Assembly (NCBI GenBank): GCA_002704825.1
Contig: PAIY01000186.1
Location: forward strand, 1 to 64,000
Direction: 5' to 3'
Length of the DNA stretch: 64,000 nt
Source of the DNA: Phycisphaeraceae bacterium
Lineage (GTDB): Bacteria; Planctomycetota; Phycisphaerae; Phycisphaerales; Phycisphaeraceae
A program made the translations under genes and the position numbers. Shown one piece after another: positions 54,353 through 62,603 of this stretch (the first letter of the stretch is position 1; each line of letters begins with the position of its first letter). The notes beneath the pieces are model-generated. The model worked only from the letters and a program-made list of their open reading frames with translations, was not told the DNA's origin and did not search any database.

Positions 54353-55241
54353 GTTTATCTCCTTCATTAAGCCGTTGATCCAAAAGGTCGACAGCCATTT
54401 CAGCGATGACTTTGACATCCAATTGCACAGTCCAATTCCCCCAAAGCTGACGATTCCCGTCACAGCCAATCACCTTGACGCGTTTGCCCATCTCCGGTTC
54501 GTGGGCATGCATCAAGGTGATCAGGTCCGCTGCAAAGGGATCGTTGACACAAAACACCGCATCGACCTGCGGGTTGGATTTGAGATGGTTCAGTGTGGCT
54601 AACGGGTCATGCAACACGACCGGGCGTTGCCTGGCAACAAACTCAAAGGCTTGATGGACTGACCGGAATTTCTGCTGTTCATTGACATGCCATTGCTCAA
54701 GATCACAACCGAAAACAATGTTGCCAACCCCCTGCTGTTTGAGATCCATCAAGATGGTCTGGTAGGCGGAGGCAAAATCAAAATGCACATCCGAGGCAAG
54801 CTCGGGACGTGGCTCGCGGTTGTTGATGGTGACAATCGGGCCGGACTGCGCCAGGTCATCCAAACTCTCAGAGAGGGCTTGAGAGACAATCGACCCACAG
54901 GCACAGGCTGCGACGTTGATGTCCTTGATGTGGTCATGGCCGATGCAGGCGATACCGACGTAGCCTTTATCTGCCAGCGCTTTGATGACCGCCTGAGCCA
55001 GGGCACCGAAATATGGGTTTTCCAACTGCATGATGCCAAGGGTGACAATGTTGGTCTGCTTCTTTCGGAGTCCACGCGCCATCATGCTGGGTTGGTAGTT
55101 AAGTTCCGCGGCTGCTTCGAGAACACGTTCGCGCAGATAGCTTCTCACGGACCGGTCATTGTTAAAGACCTTGCTTGCCGTGGCGATGGCGACATTGGCT
55201 TTCTTGGCAACTTTGGCGAGTGTCATCAGCTGGAACTCCAT
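54309..55241 (-). CDS. LacI-family regulator (triad 4)
   Basis: 310 residues. The HTH is MTLAKVAKKANVAIATASKVFNN near the N-terminus with hinge residues SMMARGLRKKQ. A LacI-like sensor follows (IVTLGIMQLENPYFGALAQAV; CVNDPFAADLI; VKVIGCDGN). A 22-base perfect palindrome lies 30 bases upstream (55271-55292). The gene is divergent from another LacI gene (triad 5), with two distinct palindromes between them. Its 3' end overlaps the pseudopilin start. A related half-site, TAGTATC, appears upstream of the sulfatases at 61106-61160. Confidence 0.9.
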   Translation of the reverse strand: MEFQLMTLAKVAKKANVAIATASKVFNNDRSVRSYLRERVLEAAAELNYQPSMMARGLRKKQTNIVTLGIMQLENPYFGALAQAVIKALADKGYVGIACIGHDHIKDINVAACACGSIVSQALSESLDDLAQSGPIVTINNREPRPELASDVHFDFASAYQTILMDLKQQGVGNIVFGCDLEQWHVNEQQKFRSVHQAFEFVARQRPVVLHDPLATLNHLKSNPQVDAVFCVNDPFAADLITLMHAHEPEMGKRVKVIGCDGNRQLWGNWTVQLDVKVIAEMAVDLLDQRLNEGDKHEHARIYHPHAIKA

Positions 55242-55270
55242 GCGACCCTCAAAAAATAGAATCGATTATA

Positions 55271-55292
55271 AAAATAGTATCGATACTATTTT
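55271..55292. promoter_or_regulatory. Operator candidate of the triad 4 LacI regulator
   Basis: A 22-base perfect palindrome: AAAATAGTATC joined to GATACTATTTT. It is 30 bases upstream of the minus-strand LacI start. Perfect symmetry with central CG is typical of LacI-family operators. Confidence 0.7.
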
Positions 55293-55359
55293 CAAAATCA
55301 ACATTTCTGCTGAAAAAATATTCAATTCATCCTTGATCATGCCAATTACCTGCCTATTA

Positions 55360-55390
55360 TGTCTACGTAGACAATGTGTCCACGTAGACA
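55360..55390. promoter_or_regulatory. Tandem operator candidate of the triad 5 LacI regulator
   Basis: Two 14-base palindromes TGTCTACGTAGACA (55360-55373, perfect) and TGTCCACGTAGACA (55377-55390, one mismatch) with 17 bases between centres. They end 14 bases before the ATG at 55404. Tandem sites would bind two dimers and repress strongly. Confidence 0.75.
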
Positions 55391-55403
55391 AAACGAGGTC
55401 AAA

Positions 55404-56462
55404 ATGTCCATTCTTGAAGAAGTTGCCAAACAAGCCGGGGTTTCAACGCGGACAGTCACGCGCGTGATGCGTGGGGACACCAAGGAGCGTTGGCCAAGTG
55501 CCATGGCTCGGGCGGAGAAGATCCGTCGGATTGCCCGCGAGCTTGGGTACCGGCCCAACAGTTCGGCGTCGGCGATTCGCAAGGGTCGGTTTGATTGCCT
55601 GGGTTTGTTGCTCAGCGCGGATGAAGGTCGAAGTAACTTGCCACCTTTACTGCTTGATGGGATTCATGACGAGTTGCTTGAACGGCAGATGCATTTGACG
55701 CTCGCCAAGCTGCCCGATCAGGAGTTGGTGGAAGCTGGCGCCTTCCCGCGGATTTTGCAGGAATGTTGCTGTGACGGCTTGCTGGTCAACTACACCGACC
55801 GCATTCCCCATGCCATGCTCAAACGACTGGACGAAGACCCTGTGCCTTCAATGTGGCTGAACTGCAAACTCAAGCAGGACTGCATTCACTATGACGATTA
55901 CCAGGCAGGTGTCGATGCGACCCAGCGGTTAATTGAACTGGGGCATCGACGAATTGCCTATCTGGACTTTACGCAGTTTCATCTTCAACCTGACAGTCAC
56001 TATAGTCGCGTGGATCGCCATGCGGGTTATGTGTCAACGATGCTGCAAGCCGGTTTGACACCTACCCCACGGGATCAGTTTGCTGGCATCCATGGCAAAG
56101 GCAGGCTCACTGCCATCTGTCAATTACTCCAATCATCCAATCGCCCCACCGCCATCATCAGCTATGACGCGCCGCATCGCGTGTTGCTTGCAGCTGCCAT
56201 GTCGGGCTTGTCCCTGCCACATGATTTGTCTCTGATCAGCTTCGATGAACAACTCACGCAAGGCAGTAGCAGCGAACAAGGCGAAGACTATATCGGCATT
56301 GATGTGAGTTGCATGCGTTTACCGACTGCTCTGGCTGGTCAACGCGCGGTTGAATTATTGCTTGAAAAGATTGAACACCCCAACCAAAGCATCGCGCCCT
56401 GCGTCCTGCCATTGACATGGGATGCAGGTCAGACGATCGCTTCGGTTCGTGAACACCAATAA
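55404..56462 (+). CDS. LacI-family regulator (triad 5)
   Basis: 352 residues from the ATG at 55404 with GAGGT six bases upstream. The HTH is SILEEVAKQAGVSTRTVTRVMRG and is unusual in following with DTKERWPSAMARAEKI, a longer loop before RIARELGYRPNSSASAIRKG. The sensor domain holds CLGLLLSADEGR and PTAIISYDAPHRV. The tandem palindromes at 55360-55390 lie just upstream. It is divergent from triad 4 LacI. Downstream are a pseudopilin (37 bases) and a GH5-like enzyme (43 bases). Confidence 0.9.
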   Translation: MSILEEVAKQAGVSTRTVTRVMRGDTKERWPSAMARAEKIRRIARELGYRPNSSASAIRKGRFDCLGLLLSADEGRSNLPPLLLDGIHDELLERQMHLTLAKLPDQELVEAGAFPRILQECCCDGLLVNYTDRIPHAMLKRLDEDPVPSMWLNCKLKQDCIHYDDYQAGVDATQRLIELGHRRIAYLDFTQFHLQPDSHYSRVDRHAGYVSTMLQAGLTPTPRDQFAGIHGKGRLTAICQLLQSSNRPTAIISYDAPHRVLLAAAMSGLSLPHDLSLISFDEQLTQGSSSEQGEDYIGIDVSCMRLPTALAGQRAVELLLEKIEHPNQSIAPCVLPLTWDAGQTIASVREHQ

Positions 56463-56499
56463 CACGAGAACTCCGCAAACTTATCCAAAGGAATGACAG

Positions 56500-57138
56500 A
56501 TGGCAATGACTTTGCGAACGCATCGAAGCCAAGGCTTTACGCTCATCGAATTACTGGTGGTCATCTCCATCGTTTCGCTGCTGATTGCCATCCTCCTGCC
56601 GGCTTTGGGTAAAGCGCGACAAGCTGCCTATAAAACCAGTTGTTTAAGCCAACTCCGTCAACAAGGACTGGCGTATCACATGTACATGGGTGACTACGAC
56701 GGCTGGACATGGAAAAGCACCGCTGGTGATGACAACTACCTGCTGACCAAGTCCAACTGGCAAAGCACAGGCCTGCTCATCGGTGGCGGATACCTGCGGA
56801 CCGGCAAAGTATTCGGCTGCCCTGCCGTCAAAGCGCGTGTCTATCGACACTACATCGACAAGCCCATCGATCCATTCCCCGGTTACTGGTACTCGGACTA
56901 CATGCACCGATTGGGCAACACCTACTACGGCCCGGTGAGTATGGAACAAACACCCGGTCGGGCACTCGAAGCGGACAACCCCCGCGTCGATTGGACCGGC
57001 CATGAAACCCTCTACCACGTGGATGGCTCGAACGTACTCTACATCGGCGGTCATGCCAAATTCATCAGTGACCGTGATGCCCCACCCGCGCAAGACTCCA
57101 ACGAAGCACGCAACTGGTTTAAGAACTACTGCGAATAA
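56500..57138 (+). CDS. Prepilin-like protein (triad 5)
   Basis: 212 residues; AAAGGA eight bases before the ATG. The leader [11 protein letters not shown] ends in the canonical Gly, then [16 protein letters not shown] with Glu+5. In place of H-X9-DG it has H-X9-GG ([15 protein letters not shown]), the one copy in the window that departs from the motif. The other five have Ala at −1 and DG. It contains [14 protein letters not shown] and [14 protein letters not shown], rich in aromatic residues that could bind sugar. It lies between the LacI regulator and the GH5-like gene. Confidence 0.85.
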   Translation: MAMTLRTHRSQGFTLIELLVVISIVSLLIAILLPALGKARQAAYKTSCLSQLRQQGLAYHMYMGDYDGWTWKSTAGDDNYLLTKSNWQSTGLLIGGGYLRTGKVFGCPAVKARVYRHYIDKPIDPFPGYWYSDYMHRLGNTYYGPVSMEQTPGRALEADNPRVDWTGHETLYHVDGSNVLYIGGHAKFISDRDAPPAQDSNEARNWFKNYCE

Positions 57139-57181
57139 CGATTCAACCTATTTAACATCCATTGGCCTTAAGGAGACTCAC

Positions 57182-59134
57182 GTGATTTTTAAAAATCTCC
57201 AACACCTGTTCGTCTGCACACTCACACTCGTCTTGCTGACAACATTACCAACACATGCCCAAAGCATTGAACGGTTAACCGTCAAAGGCAATGCCTTTGT
57301 CAACAGCCAGGGCCAACCGATCCGACTGTGGGGTGTGAATCTGGTTGCACTCTATCCGACCATGCAGCAAGCCCAGCATATCGCAAGTGAATTGGCGAAT
57401 CATCAATTCAACCTCGCTCGCCCGCATCACATGATGCGCCCGTCGCGCGATTGGGTGTGGGGTTCGAAAATTTTCACACTCAATGATTACGAACAAGGCA
57501 ACACCCGCAAGCCCAACAAAGAAGCGTGGGATCGCTTCGACTACCTTAATGCCCAATTGAAAGAAAAAGGCATTTACCTGATGTTTGCTGGGCGATGGAG
57601 TCGGACCTATCTGCCGTATGACGTGGACGTACTGGACACCACGGAGGAAGATGCAGCCAAGTGGATCATGGCGATGGACGAACTGAATAAACGCCATTGG
57701 AAGAAGAACATTGACGCACGCAAACTCCTGCCACTGGTCGATGAGCGTTGTGCGGCATTAGACAGTGAGTTCATCAAGCAGACGTTAACGCACGTCAACC
57801 CGTACACGAAAGTCGCTTATGTCGATGACCCACAGGTACTCACGTATGAGATCACCAACGAGTATTCGTCGGAGTATGTTCTGATCTGTCACAACGATTT
57901 ACCCCGGTATTTCCAGGATAAACTCGTCGCCATGTGGAACACCTTTGCCAAAGACGCCGGACTTGCGGAAGCTGGTGATCTTTACAATGCCAGGACAGAT
58001 GAGCAGAAAAAAGTCCGTGCTGACTTCTTCCGCAATCTGGATGAGCAGTATTTCATCAAGGTCAAAAAGATGATGCGTGATCTTGGCTATCAAGGCGCGA
58101 TCACCTATTCCAACCTCTGGCGTGGTGAGTCTGCGTTGCAGATGCATGCTGAACATGCTGACTACATTGAAGACCATGCGTATGTGAACCCGCGCGTTGC
58201 TGACAGTCGTGAAGACTTCATGTACAGCAAAGCCAAAACCATTCTTGCTGACAAGCCCTACATTCTCGGTGAGTTCAATGAATCAGAATGGAAAACCAAA
58301 ACCGAAGGTCCTTACCGTTCACAGTTGGCTCTGGCGGCGGCGGCCTATGGTGTGCATCAAGGTGTTGACGGGTTTGTCTGGTTTGCCTGGCAGCATGGTG
58401 ATCGTGATCTGGACAAAGACGGCAATGCCAAGAAGCCGTCACGAGATCCGCACATCGGCACGATGGTCGCTGACAACATGATGCGCGATCACATGCGAAC
58501 GGCTGGCATGCTCTATCGCAACGGTCTTGTTGATCCTGCGAAAAAACAAATCCGTTTCACCGTCGGCAAGCCACATGTCGGGGCGGACTACAACGCATTG
58601 ATGAAACCCAAGAACCAATTCAAACCCGGCTACCAATCCATCCATGCGTTCGGCAAAACATTCGACGAACCCTCGCCCGTCATGATCACCAAATCATGGA
58701 TGCGTTCCGAGCCAGACTCCCCCATCGTCAGTGATACGAATCAGATCATCAAAGACCTCAATGCCAAGCAACTCAAAGTCATCGCCCCCAAAGCCGAAGC
58801 TTTCAGCGGCGACATGGCTGGCAGTGATGTCAACGACCAATACCAACATCTGTCACTGGGCAAGCAGTCCGGCTTTGCAACCGTCATCCTCATCGCGGCA
58901 GACAACCAACCCATCACCCAATCCAAACACCTGATCATCAGTCGGACCATTCTGGATGACAAGCAGGCTGAGGTCGACGCCCTGCCGATCTCCATCAAGC
59001 AGGTGTCCGGCTCGAATGTGCAATTCAAAATCACCCGCCCGCAAAGTCAGGTCCTCGAACTCAAAGCCGACGCCAAGATGACGGTCACCCTGCCCGACAC
59101 TGGTTGGCATGAGGCGGAATTGATCGTCCAATAA
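57182..59134 (+). CDS. Secreted GH5-like glycoside hydrolase (triad 5)
   Basis: 650 residues from a GTG at 57182, decided by AAGGAG six bases upstream and by the signal peptide it opens (FKNLQHLFVCTLTLVLLTTL...HAQ). The frame is open further up but lacks a site. A TIM barrel is seen: IRLWGVNLVALYP, ITNEYSSEYV with acid/base Glu near 226, KPYILGEFNESEW with nucleophile Glu near 364. The end of the barrel is GFVWFAWQHGDRD. Both catalytic residues are present. A C-terminal beta-domain of about 200 residues follows. It is the third gene of triad 5. Confidence 0.82.
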   Translation: MIFKNLQHLFVCTLTLVLLTTLPTHAQSIERLTVKGNAFVNSQGQPIRLWGVNLVALYPTMQQAQHIASELANHQFNLARPHHMMRPSRDWVWGSKIFTLNDYEQGNTRKPNKEAWDRFDYLNAQLKEKGIYLMFAGRWSRTYLPYDVDVLDTTEEDAAKWIMAMDELNKRHWKKNIDARKLLPLVDERCAALDSEFIKQTLTHVNPYTKVAYVDDPQVLTYEITNEYSSEYVLICHNDLPRYFQDKLVAMWNTFAKDAGLAEAGDLYNARTDEQKKVRADFFRNLDEQYFIKVKKMMRDLGYQGAITYSNLWRGESALQMHAEHADYIEDHAYVNPRVADSREDFMYSKAKTILADKPYILGEFNESEWKTKTEGPYRSQLALAAAAYGVHQGVDGFVWFAWQHGDRDLDKDGNAKKPSRDPHIGTMVADNMMRDHMRTAGMLYRNGLVDPAKKQIRFTVGKPHVGADYNALMKPKNQFKPGYQSIHAFGKTFDEPSPVMITKSWMRSEPDSPIVSDTNQIIKDLNAKQLKVIAPKAEAFSGDMAGSDVNDQYQHLSLGKQSGFATVILIAADNQPITQSKHLIISRTILDDKQAEVDALPISIKQVSGSNVQFKITRPQSQVLELKADAKMTVTLPDTGWHEAELIVQ

Positions 59135-59162
59135 GTCACCAATTTCCATCCAAACAGCTCTG

Positions 59163-59196
59163 AACAAGCACCTGTGTCAAAACGGGTGCTTGTTTT
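59163..59196 (+). terminator. Terminator of triad 5
   Basis: Ten-base stem AACAAGCACC (59163-59172) and GGTGCTTGTT (59185-59194), then TT. It separates triad 5 from the fumarase gene. Confidence 0.82.
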
Positions 59197-59311
59197 GCCA
59201 ATATGGGTTACGTTTTTACCCAATGTCAACATTCGATCAAAAGACCAACTTCCGCTATTATGGAGAGCTTGTCGTTCGTCCGTTGTTTTAACCCAATCAA
59301 GGAGCCGACCC

Positions 59312-60928
59312 ATGCCCGGCTATCAATATGAACCCGTCATTCAACCCGGCAAAGACACCACTGAGTATCGTTGCCTGACCCAGGACTATGTCTCCACCGT
59401 CCAGTTGGGTGACAAGTCATTCCTGCAAGTCGATCCTGAAGGTCTGAAGCTTTTAGCCAAGCAGGCTTTCACCGACATTGCCTTCTACTTCCGCCCTGCT
59501 CATCTGGCGCAGTTGGCTGAGGAGTTCAAAGATCCCGAAGCCTCCGACAATGATCGCTTCGTGATTTTGACCCACCTGCAAAACGCGGTGGTCTCCGCTG
59601 CAGGCCAACTGCCTTCCTGTCAGGACACCGGCACGGCCATCATCATGGGCAAGAAAGGTCAGTATGTTTTGACCGAAGCCGATGATGCTGAAGCGCTGTC
59701 CATGGGTGTGTATGACACCTACCAGGAACGCAACCTGCGTTACTCGCAGATCGCGCCGCTTGAGATGTTCAAAGAAAAGAACACGGCTTGTAATCTGCCA
59801 GCCCAGGTTGATCTCTATGCGACCACGGGTGATGAATACAAATTCCTGTTCGTTGCCAAGGGTGGCGGCTCAGCCAACAAGACCTTCCTGTACCAGCAGA
59901 CGCCTGCAGTCCTCAATGAGAAGGACATGCTTGCGTTCCTCGAAACACACATCAAGGACTTCGGCACCAGCGCCTGCCCGCCTTACCACATTGCCATCGT
60001 GGTCGGCGGTACCTCGGCAGAAGAGAACCTCAAGATCGCCAAGTATGCTTCGACGAAGTATCTGGACAACATGCCCACCACTGGCAACGAAGCCGGCCGC
60101 GCCTTCCGCGATCTGGACATGGAAGCCAAGGTACTCAAACTCGCTCAGAAGTCCGGCATCGGTGCTCAATTCGGTGGCAAGTACATGGCTCACGATGTCC
60201 GTGTCATCCGTATGCCCCGTCATGCTGCGTCCTGCCCCATCGGGTTGGCGGTCTCCTGCTCAGCAGACCGTAACATCAAAGGCAAGATCACCAAAGACGG
60301 CATCTTCCTCGAAAAGCTCGAAACCGAACCTCAGAAATATCTGCCCACCGATATCGCAGAAGACGCCCCGCCGGTGAAGATCGACTTGTCCATCGGTATG
60401 GATAAGGTTCGCGAATTGCTCACCAAGTTCCCGATCAAGACCCGCCTGTCAATCACCGGCACGATCATCGTCGCCCGCGATGCAGCCCACGCCCGTATCC
60501 GGGAAATGCTCGAAGCTGGCGAACCGATGCCCGACTACTTCAAGGATTACCCGATCTATTATGCAGGTCCGGCCAAGACTCCCGAAGGCATGGCGTCCGG
60601 CTCGTTCGGCCCGACCACGGCTGGCCGCATGGACGCCTTCGTCGATCCATTCCAGGCACAGGGTGGTTCACTGGTGATGATCGCCAAGGGCAACCGCTCC
60701 AAGGCCGTCACCGATGCCTGCAACAAGTACGGCGGATTCTATCTGGGTTCCATCGGTGGTCCGGCAGCCATCCTTGCCCAGGACAACATCAAGAAGGTCG
60801 AAGTCGTCGCCTTCGAGGAGTTGGGTATGGAAGCCGTCCGCAAGATCGACGTCGTCAACTTCCCCGCGTTCATCATCGTCGATGACAAGGGCAACGACTT
60901 CTTCGCTGAACTCACCCCCGAACACTAA
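59312..60928 (+). CDS. Class I fumarate hydratase (single chain)
   Basis: 538 residues from the ATG at 59312 (AAGGAG upstream); the frame is open to 59174 but without support. It converts fumarate to malate in the TCA cycle with a [4Fe-4S] cluster. The three cluster cysteines are probably Cys103 (PSCQDTGT), Cys222 (SACPPYH) and Cys316 (AVSCSADRN). The N-terminal catalytic and C-terminal domains are in one chain, as in FumA/FumB. The codon use, with many preferred C-ending codons, suggests high expression. No operon partner; flanked by terminators on both sides. Confidence 0.92.
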   Translation: MPGYQYEPVIQPGKDTTEYRCLTQDYVSTVQLGDKSFLQVDPEGLKLLAKQAFTDIAFYFRPAHLAQLAEEFKDPEASDNDRFVILTHLQNAVVSAAGQLPSCQDTGTAIIMGKKGQYVLTEADDAEALSMGVYDTYQERNLRYSQIAPLEMFKEKNTACNLPAQVDLYATTGDEYKFLFVAKGGGSANKTFLYQQTPAVLNEKDMLAFLETHIKDFGTSACPPYHIAIVVGGTSAEENLKIAKYASTKYLDNMPTTGNEAGRAFRDLDMEAKVLKLAQKSGIGAQFGGKYMAHDVRVIRMPRHAASCPIGLAVSCSADRNIKGKITKDGIFLEKLETEPQKYLPTDIAEDAPPVKIDLSIGMDKVRELLTKFPIKTRLSITGTIIVARDAAHARIREMLEAGEPMPDYFKDYPIYYAGPAKTPEGMASGSFGPTTAGRMDAFVDPFQAQGGSLVMIAKGNRSKAVTDACNKYGGFYLGSIGGPAAILAQDNIKKVEVVAFEELGMEAVRKIDVVNFPAFIIVDDKGNDFFAELTPEH

Positions 60929-61010
60929 CCCCCGGAAGTTCCCCGGAAGTGATCCCCATCCCGTTCTGTGTATGGGCGATTGCTTCTCACGACACAACTT
61001 GTGAAATTGA

Positions 61011-61044
61011 AACGGAAGGTCAAATCATTGGCCTTCCGTTTTTT
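61011..61044 (+). terminator. Terminator of fumarase
   Basis: Stem AACGGAAGGT (61011-61020) and GCCTTCCGTT (61031-61040), one wobble, then TTTT. It follows the fumarase stop by about 80 bases. Confidence 0.85.
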
Positions 61045-61105
61045 CATGTCCCATGGCAATCGTTTCTCACTTAAAACACCAATCCGTCTTTGACGTGATC
61101 GACGC

Positions 61106-61160
61106 AATTGATACTATGAAAGACCATAAAAATATCGAAGCAACCAAGCTAGTATCAATT
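61106..61160. promoter_or_regulatory. Operator-like inverted half-sites upstream of sulfatases
   Basis: Inverted 11-base arms AATTGATACTA (61106-61116) and TAGTATCAATT (61150-61160). They share TAGTATC/GATACTA with the palindrome at 55271-55292. They lie 50-100 bases before the sulfatase start. A LacI-type regulator of this locus could bind both. Confidence 0.45.
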
Positions 61161-61208
61161 TCGATATTCGACATACACATCATTCTGAATCAGTGAAAGA
61201 AGTCCTGC

Positions 61209-62561
61209 ATGGTCGACAACAAACCCAAGCCCCGCAAGCATCCGAACATCATCTGGGTCTTCGGTGATCAACACCGGGCACAGGCTTTGGGATGCAGCGG
61301 CGATCCCAATGTTCACACGCCCAATATTGACCGCCTTGCTTCCGAAGGTTTGTCACTCAACGGCATCGGTGGCTGCCCGTTGTGCTGCCCTTACCGCGGT
61401 TCACTACTCACCAGCAAGTACCCGCACCAGATGGTCCCCGGCCATGAATACCCCATGCCCGACGGCACCAAGACAGTTGCACATCCATTCAATGATGCCG
61501 GCTATCACACCGCCTATATCGGCAAATGGCATGTCGACGGACATCACGAACGAGACGGCCGCGGCGCATTGGCATTCATCAAGCCTCATCGTCGTGGTGG
61601 TTTCAAACAGTGGCTTGGTTTTGAAAACAACAACAGTCAATGGGACTGCTGGGTGCACGGTCATGATGACAAAGGTAATGAGATCGAACACTACCGCCTG
61701 CCGACCTATGAAACCGATGCACTGACGGACCTCACACTCGACTACATCAAAGAGCGCAAGGAAGATGAGCAACCGTTCTTCTGCGTGCTCTCGGTTCAAC
61801 CGCCGCATGATCCGTATGTGAGTCCTGAAGAATTCCAGGGCCGACACACACCCGGTGATTTGAAGTTCCGACCCAACGTGCCGGACATCAAATCCATTCG
61901 TGATGTCGCTTCGCGTGAACTGGCTGGATATTACGGCATGATCGAGAATCTGGATCACAACCTCGGCCGCATCCGCGACCTGCTTTGGGACCTTGAGATG
62001 ATCGAAGACACGCACATCATCTTCTTCTCCGACCACGGTGATATGCATGGCAGTCAAGGCCAATTCCGCAAGACCAATCCATTTGAAGAAGCCATCCGCG
62101 TCCCCATGATTCTCGGTGGTACCAACCCCCGCTACGGCACCCGCAACGGTCGCATGGATTACCTCGTCAATCACGTGGACATGGCCCCCACCACGCTGGG
62201 ATTATGCAACATCGACGTCCCCGACTGGATGGATGGCACAGACTACTCGGCATTGCGTTCGACTGATCCAATCAATGACGAGGACTATCCCGATTCGGCG
62301 TTTCTCCAACTTGTCGTGCCAACCAAACATGGTGCTTCAACCGATCGACCGTGGCGCGGCATTGTCACACGTGATGGTTGGAAGTACGTCTGCCTGGAGC
62401 ATCAACCCTGGCTGCTGTTCAACCTCAATGAAGATCCGTACGAACAAGCCAATCATGCACACAACTCGGCATATGGCGCCAAACGTCGAGAATTACAGGA
62501 TCAACTTGAGGCCTGGATCAAGAAGACTGGCGACGAATTCCCCCTGCCCCAGGATATTTAA
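61209..62561 (+). CDS. Type I sulfatase
   Basis: 450 residues. NIIWVFGDQHRAQALGC starts the alkaline-phosphatase-like core. The C-x-P-x-R maturation motif is Cys59-Cys-Pro-Tyr-Arg63, where Cys59 is turned into formylglycine. Calcium ligands and substrate residues are in FFSDHGDMHG and the GKWHVDGHH segment. It removes sulfate from glycans. There is no signal peptide, so it may act in the cytoplasm on imported oligosaccharides; this is inference. The ATG has AAAGAAG upstream. The second sulfatase begins 42 bases downstream. Confidence 0.88.
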   Translation: MVDNKPKPRKHPNIIWVFGDQHRAQALGCSGDPNVHTPNIDRLASEGLSLNGIGGCPLCCPYRGSLLTSKYPHQMVPGHEYPMPDGTKTVAHPFNDAGYHTAYIGKWHVDGHHERDGRGALAFIKPHRRGGFKQWLGFENNNSQWDCWVHGHDDKGNEIEHYRLPTYETDALTDLTLDYIKERKEDEQPFFCVLSVQPPHDPYVSPEEFQGRHTPGDLKFRPNVPDIKSIRDVASRELAGYYGMIENLDHNLGRIRDLLWDLEMIEDTHIIFFSDHGDMHGSQGQFRKTNPFEEAIRVPMILGGTNPRYGTRNGRMDYLVNHVDMAPTTLGLCNIDVPDWMDGTDYSALRSTDPINDEDYPDSAFLQLVVPTKHGASTDRPWRGIVTRDGWKYVCLEHQPWLLFNLNEDPYEQANHAHNSAYGAKRRELQDQLEAWIKKTGDEFPLPQDI

Positions 62562-62603
62562 TTCAACTTCAACTCTATTTGTCTACAGACTGGAAACGCA
62601 AAC

